Source: Onychostoma macrolepis (taxonomy: Eukaryota > Chordata > Actinopteri > Cypriniformes > Cyprinidae). From it: 64,000 nucleotides of DNA. Each line of letters starts with the position of its first letter. Within the stretch, counting starts at the first letter, position 1. Below are positions 40,001 through 46,292 of this stretch, piece by piece. The notes under the pieces were generated by a model. It worked only from the letters and a program-made list of their open reading frames with translations, was not told the origin of the DNA and ran no database searches. Position numbers and translations under genes: made by a program. The stretch is taken from the NCBI RefSeq assembly GCF_012432095.1, contig NC_081158.1, positions 14,485,967 to 14,549,966 on the forward strand, read 5' to 3'.

Positions 40001-43000
40001 TAAACGTCAGGTGACCATTGTTGTTCACCTAAAATTCAGAACAAATTGATGTAGAATTATCTGCTAACACTCAAAACTGTAATTAATTTTGCAATGAGGG
40101 GTAAAACATCAAGTTGTGCTCTTAAACATGATAAAATTCTCTTAAGTGAAGAAAAATCCAAATTAATTGATGTAATAAAATGAAAAAAACCATCTTCAGC
40201 TAAACATAAATAGTCCAGTGCTTACATAGATCTGATTGTATGTGCGTCCAAAGTATTTGAAAGGCTGCTGCAAGAAAATGGCTTCAGAGCTTCCATCATC
40301 TGAAACTGGATTTACTATGTCTCCATCACCAAATGGCAGGAAATTAGCCGGCACTAGGAAAAGCAGTAGCATTAGTGTATTTTTAATTGGGGGTTTAATA
40401 GGGCCCTTACATTCCTAATAGTTTTGAAGGGCATTTAATGCTTTACACATTGAGTAACTGTTTTATTTTTTTTTTTTTTTTTTAAGAGCAATAACTGCTT
40501 TGAATCAATCCACTGAGTGCCTCTTACTATTTCAAGATTCAAGATTTTTGTTTGTCACGTACGCAGTTATATAAAGATATATAACCAGTAAATCAGTTCC
40601 ACTCCATAGAGCAATTATTTATAAACCATAACAAAAAAACAAACAACCCCCCCCCTCCACAAAAACAGAGATAATAAGATAGTAGCAAAGAAGCAAGCCT
40701 GGGAAGTACAGGACAATATACTTGAACACAATAAATATATAGATCAACAGGAATGAACAAGTAGAAAAATGTGCAAAAGGTAAGTACAACAATACAGTTT
40801 GACAGCAGCAACAAAACAGAAAGTGCTGTGTGCGGTGACATTGTCAAGTATATTGGATGTACTGAGTGGACTATTCAGTGATGTGATGTTGATGTTAAGA
40901 GACTGAGTTTAGAGCCTGGTGGCCTGAGGGAAGAAGCTCCTCCTGAGTTTCTCCATTTTAGTATTGAATGGCTGTACTGACTTCATAAGCACATTCATAC
41001 TGTAAAACAATACGGATTAATACTGATAAATCAAAGAGTTCATAAATAATAACTACCATTCCATCAGGAATTGAGGTACAAATTGCCATAATTGAGCTGT
41101 GTCTGCAGTATTTATATAAAAGTTTAGAGTACTGTTTGTATTGTTTATTCATTCTAGTTATTCTAGAGTTTGCTACCTGCCCTTACCCTTGCCTGTTTTT
41201 GGATTACTCTTTCATCTTTGCCTTGAATGATTATTTATTTGCTGGTGTTCGACCCTGCCTGTATGACCATGCCTTGTTTAAATAAAGCCTGCACTTGGAT
41301 CCTCCAACTTCATTGTCATGATCCAACATTACAGAATAGACCCACACCCAGACCCAGTGGCTTTATTGAGTATCCAGAACAGTCATGAACCCAGCACTAA
41401 GGTTAGTTCGCCTCCGTCAGGTAACGCGCTCCCAATTTTTCTCACTGTATTTACAATAAGACGAAATATGATATCAAACACCACTGCCTCTTTTCGTTTT
41501 CATTTAAACATATTAATAGCTGCAGAAATGTAGTTCAGGGAACGTACATACATTACCTTAGAAAAAGTACTACCTCGCGAGTAGGGACATTCTGAGAGGC
41601 AAATATTTACCTGAAACTTTATTTAGATCCTGGTTCCAGTGCCACCCCAAAGTTCCCTAGTTCCTGCGGTGGAAATGGGCTCATTGTTTGCTGGTGTTTG
41701 ACCTTGCCTGTATGACCATGCCTTGTTTAAATAAAGCTTACATTTGGATCCTTCAACTTTGTTGTCACGCTCCAAAATTACAGCAAATCGTCAGCTTGTA
41801 GTTTAGCAAGCCCTAACCACTCAGCTAAGACAATTCAAGAGTGACTTGAGAGGCGCGGGAGAACCATGATCTCTATTCTAAAACTCAAGTTATTCAGAGT
41901 CCTAGCTTAGAAAACAAAAATAATAAAATAACTGATGAAAATGTACTGTTATTTTCATCCTTCCAAACTAAATTTGTGCTGCAAAAACAATGACAGGTTT
42001 TTTTAATGATGATAACTTTGGATAAACAAATAATTGAACGCACACCTACGTAAAGAATATAAAATAAAAACACATTAATTCGCTTCTTTTTTTCTGATCA
42101 GATCTTACATCAGAACTTACATTCTTACATTCTGTCGCAATCATTCCATGAAAATCTTCTTTAATAAAATAAATAATCAAAAGTTTATTGGGTAAAAATT
42201 AACAAAGAAATCATTTTTTGGTTTGTTTGTACACCCTTTGTCACAGACACAGTCCTATCCTAAACAATGAATAGAGGAGGGAAACGTTCTGGGGTGCAGA
42301 ACAGAAAAAAGACAAAGGACAAACAAACAAAAACTGCATTAAAATGAGGATAGCTTGACTAGTCATTGTCAGGGTCCTGCCCTGACAGTCATGTATAATA
42401 TGTCTTTGTTTAACCCAGGGCCACCAAACTTGATCCTGGAGGGCCGGTGTCCTGCAGAGTTTAGCTCCAACTTGCCTCAACACACCTGCCTGCAAGTTTC
42501 AAGTATACTTAGAAATGGTGTGTTCAAGTCATGTCGGATACATTGTATTTACGAAATTTTCTTTAAGCCCCGAGTTTCCAAGTTGGGGGCGTGTCAGTGA
42601 AAAAAAAAACGTGTCTGATGCAATGGATGCAGCCAAAGACTAAAGATATACAGCGTCGGTAAAGTTGTTGAAATGAATAAAATAATTATTTTTTGTAATG
42701 CATAAAAATATGTTACATATACAAAATATTATATTATTGTATAATTATAATAGAATATATAATTATTCAGTTTACATCACCTTCATAAATTAAATAAAAA
42801 CAGAAAAAATAAAAAACACAATGATGCACATTCTTCATTCATCATTTTGTAGATGTAGAGTTAAAAAAAAAAGTTGAATTGTATGTAGAAAAGTTAAATC
42901 GCTATCTTGTTTCCGACCAAAGTGACTTGAATGCACCCGATGTCATAATAACGACTTGTCAACTCGTAAGTACGAACGTCCCAGGAGTGTGTTTAATTAG

Positions 43001-46000
43001 GGTTGGAGCTAAACTCTGCAGGACACTGGCCCTCCAGGACCGAGTCTGGTGACCCCTGGTTTAAGGTGTCTTTGTCTCATGTCTGAGCACATGGCTTTAG
43101 GTGTGTTCGACTTCATGCGGCGCCGCACAGACCTATCGGCGAGAATAGCCGCTTGCAGTCGGGGGCGGAATTGAAAGTGGAGACGTGAAGTCGGACTCTT
43201 TCTGCTACCGGTAGTGATGCTCTCGCGGTGTTTGGATACTCTTATCAAAGATGAAGTGAATAACATGCAATATTTGTCAAATGCACGGACGTTTCAGAAA
43301 TGTTTTCATGAGCAACAGAAACACTTTTTATATACTGCTTAATACAGCATGGCGCTGTATTAAGCAGTATATAAAAAGTGTTTCTGTTCAAGAATAAAGT
43401 TCAACATAAACATGTAGGATTTAAATACCAATAAGCCTTTATCAGTGTTTTTTTATTATTAAATGTGACTCATTATAACATTGTGACTGTACAGTAAAAA
43501 AAGCTTTTACTGTTCTAAAAACAGATTTGTGGGCAGTATTTTTTTTTATTATTATGCAAAAATTATACAAAGGTTTGTACAAGCATATACAACTCACAAC
43601 AAGTACAAAAACAAATAATCATTCATAAGAATATGTAAAGTGAAACAATTCATGCCAGGGGTAAAATTACAACAATTTAAAGTAACAAAAAGCTTCATAG
43701 GTCTTTCTTACTTTTTTGTTCTTAATTTTATCTAATGTATAGTACCATTTGTTTAATCTCTTTTTATAAAATGTTCAAAGTTCGGCTTAGCTTCCATTTT
43801 TTTCACACGACTGTGATATTTTCCTAGTAAAATAATAGGTGTGTTCGACTTGAAGCAGCGCTGCACAGAATGGTCAGTGTATGACATCAAAGTACCGCGA
43901 GAGCGATTCGAATACATAGGATCCGTCTGCTCTCTTATCGCTCTCGCGATACTTTGATGTCATACACTGACCATTCTGCGCAGCGCTGCTTCAAGTCGAA
44001 CACACCTAATATTTGTGAGCTGTATTGGAATTGAAGATGTTAGAAACACACGTCATTGTTGTCATGTGGTGAATTTGGCCAATCGTGAAACAGCTGTGTC
44101 GTCATCAGCGCTCCCGCAGTCGCTCTGGAGAAACTGCAGCGGCTGAGTCAGCCGGCTGCTCTAGAAACGCTCTCGCAGTAATTTGATGCCACACGACAGT
44201 GACGTGGCATGGGCGCCGGTTCAAGTCGGACAAATTTTCTAACAGGCATGCACTTCTTCAAGTCAGCCGCCGATCGGTTTTCATGGCGCCGCATGAAGTC
44301 GAACACACCTTTTGTCTTTGTTGGCCATGTGCTCCTCTTGTTCTGCCCCCTTGTTTCCCTTTACCACGCCCCCTTGTTTAGTCCTTGTCTAGTACTCATT
44401 TGCTTGATTGTTCTCACCTGATCCTCATATGCTATAGTCCCTTTATATTGTGCTCCTTACCCTCTTGTCTCTGCTGGTTTGTTGCGTGTATCCTTTGCGT
44501 GTGAGCCTTGCCTGTGATTTAAGTTTGTTTTATTGCATACAGTGCTTATTATGCCTAGTTGATTAGTGTTATATTGTAGTTGGTCTTGCCAGATTATTTT
44601 GGTATTTAGTAGTGATGGTGAGATGAAGCCTCATGAAGCTTTGAAGCTTTTCAGCCAAGTGGTTCACAAAAGGGTTAATTTCTTGAGGCTTCATTTGCCC
44701 ACAATACCACCTGGTGGCCAAAGAGTGTAAAACAAGCAGATACATTACAGATGACCTGATGTGATCTGTGATGCACTGTATTTTGCGCCATTTCCACATA
44801 GACTAATCTATTTATATGAATATAATATGTATTTTCTAGTGGTAGGCCTATATGATGATTGCATAACGTATTATACCATAATTGTGTAATAAACGTATTG
44901 GCTTGAAATGAATGGGCCTATCAAATGTGTGTAAATCAAGTCTTTTCTCATAATTGGCAAGAGTGTTTGAGAATTTCATTGTTTAATAAGAAACATCTTA
45001 ATTATTTAATTGGTAAATAGTATCAATCCTGACAAATGTGACGAATGTTTCTATTTAATATTTTGATTGTATTGTGCACTATTGTAAATAAATTGTATAA
45101 TATTTTAATAATAATAATCAAAAAAACTTTTAGTCTCCTCACATTCTTAAAGTTGTTTCACAACATTCCATCTTGATAGGTCTGGTAGGGGGTGACAGGT
45201 CTGCCCCAGGTGTGAAACGCATCAGTGTTCACAGCAGGAGTGCAGTCAATATAATCTGCGAATGCTCTGCATACCTAAAACATTTATGTGAATAGCTTTG
45301 GCACCTACGCTTCATTGCTATGAACCCTCATTATTGTTTCACATTCTCATGGGTTTGTTGGCATGTGGGTGGTTTCATGCACAAAATAATTGCTCTCATG
45401 AGTAGAAAAATGTGGTATTGCTGGCAGATTACTGATTACTTGTTTTTTTTTTTTAAATTACACTGTATTTGATGTAAAACTAACATGACTAAATAATAAA
45501 AAAAAGTTTTTTCAAGCAAAGCACAATCTGAAAGTAGACTGAAAACATATCTTCATAGAAATAATGTTGAAAGTACTCACTATTTGGTAATATGCTTCAG
45601 CAAACTAATCAAAGTGTGAAACTTTGTAGGATTTTTATTAGGGATGCACGATATTGGATTTTTGCAGATTGTTTAATTTTTATTTTATTCATGTAAGCTA
45701 TAGCTTCTGACTTTAAATCAAACATACTCATCATTTTATGACAACAGTTACTGCTTAATTTAATCAGAAACACAGTCTAAATGTTATTTGTGTTTTTTAC
45801 TTTCATTTTATTAGAAGTAGGCCAACAGTGCCCCCTACAGAATTAAAATTCTTTACCGAATGGGCATTTGGACCCGGGGGAGGCTGCCGCTGCACGTGCT
45901 ATTACTGTTTACTCTATCATACACCGAAGGCGTCATTCTATACATGCATTCTCAGTTTAAATGCAGCGATCCAAAACAGTGAATCTAATCACCATTCAGG

Positions 46001-46247
46001 CAAAACTTTGCTTCAAGAATGAGCCACACTGCTGATGTGATCTAACTGCTAGCACACCCTGAGCAAATGTGAGTTAAGGTATTCTTCCTCTTATCGGCAA
46101 GACATATCGGCCTAATTTTTCATATCAGGCCGATGTCGGTATTTACTTTTAAAGCCATTATCGACCAATTCCGATATCGGTCCAATAATATCGTGCATCC
46201 CTAATTTTTATAGTTCCATTCATTTTCCAACTACTTGACCTTTGCTT

Positions 46248-46292
<45 letters not shown>

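Larger units (their letters stand above)
40354..42366 (-). other. Intron before the NIDO array, first part
   Basis: No exons recognised. It holds a T-run (40467-40484), a retroposon-like tail and two related LTR-like tails listed separately. A C-run lies near 40647. Confidence 0.45.
43100..44309. mobile_element. GGTGTGTTCGAC inverted-repeat element
   Basis: The ends are GGTGTGTTCGACTTCATGCG, continuing GCGCC, and the exact reverse complement at the right. It contains two strong palindromes (43314-43388 and 43836-44008). No transposase ORF. Confidence 0.7.
42367..44560 (+). mobile_element. LTR-like fragment interrupted by two DNA elements
   Basis: TGTCAGGGTCCTGCCCTGAC opens like a retroelement LTR. 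After the insertions at 42416-43058 and 43100-44309 the LTR-like sequence resumes (GTCTTTGTTGGCCATGTGCT ... CTTTATATTGTGC). The right LTR boundary is not certain. Confidence 0.4.

Noticed and set aside
24587..40049. Recurrent plus-strand frames of 63-108 codons across the array
   Set aside because: They are antisense to NIDO exons and introns, repeat because the array repeats, and show no family features.
24040..40360. Possible CRISPR-like or satellite array
   Set aside because: The period is 1.17 kb with exon-intron structure and conserved splice sites. It is a coding tandem array.
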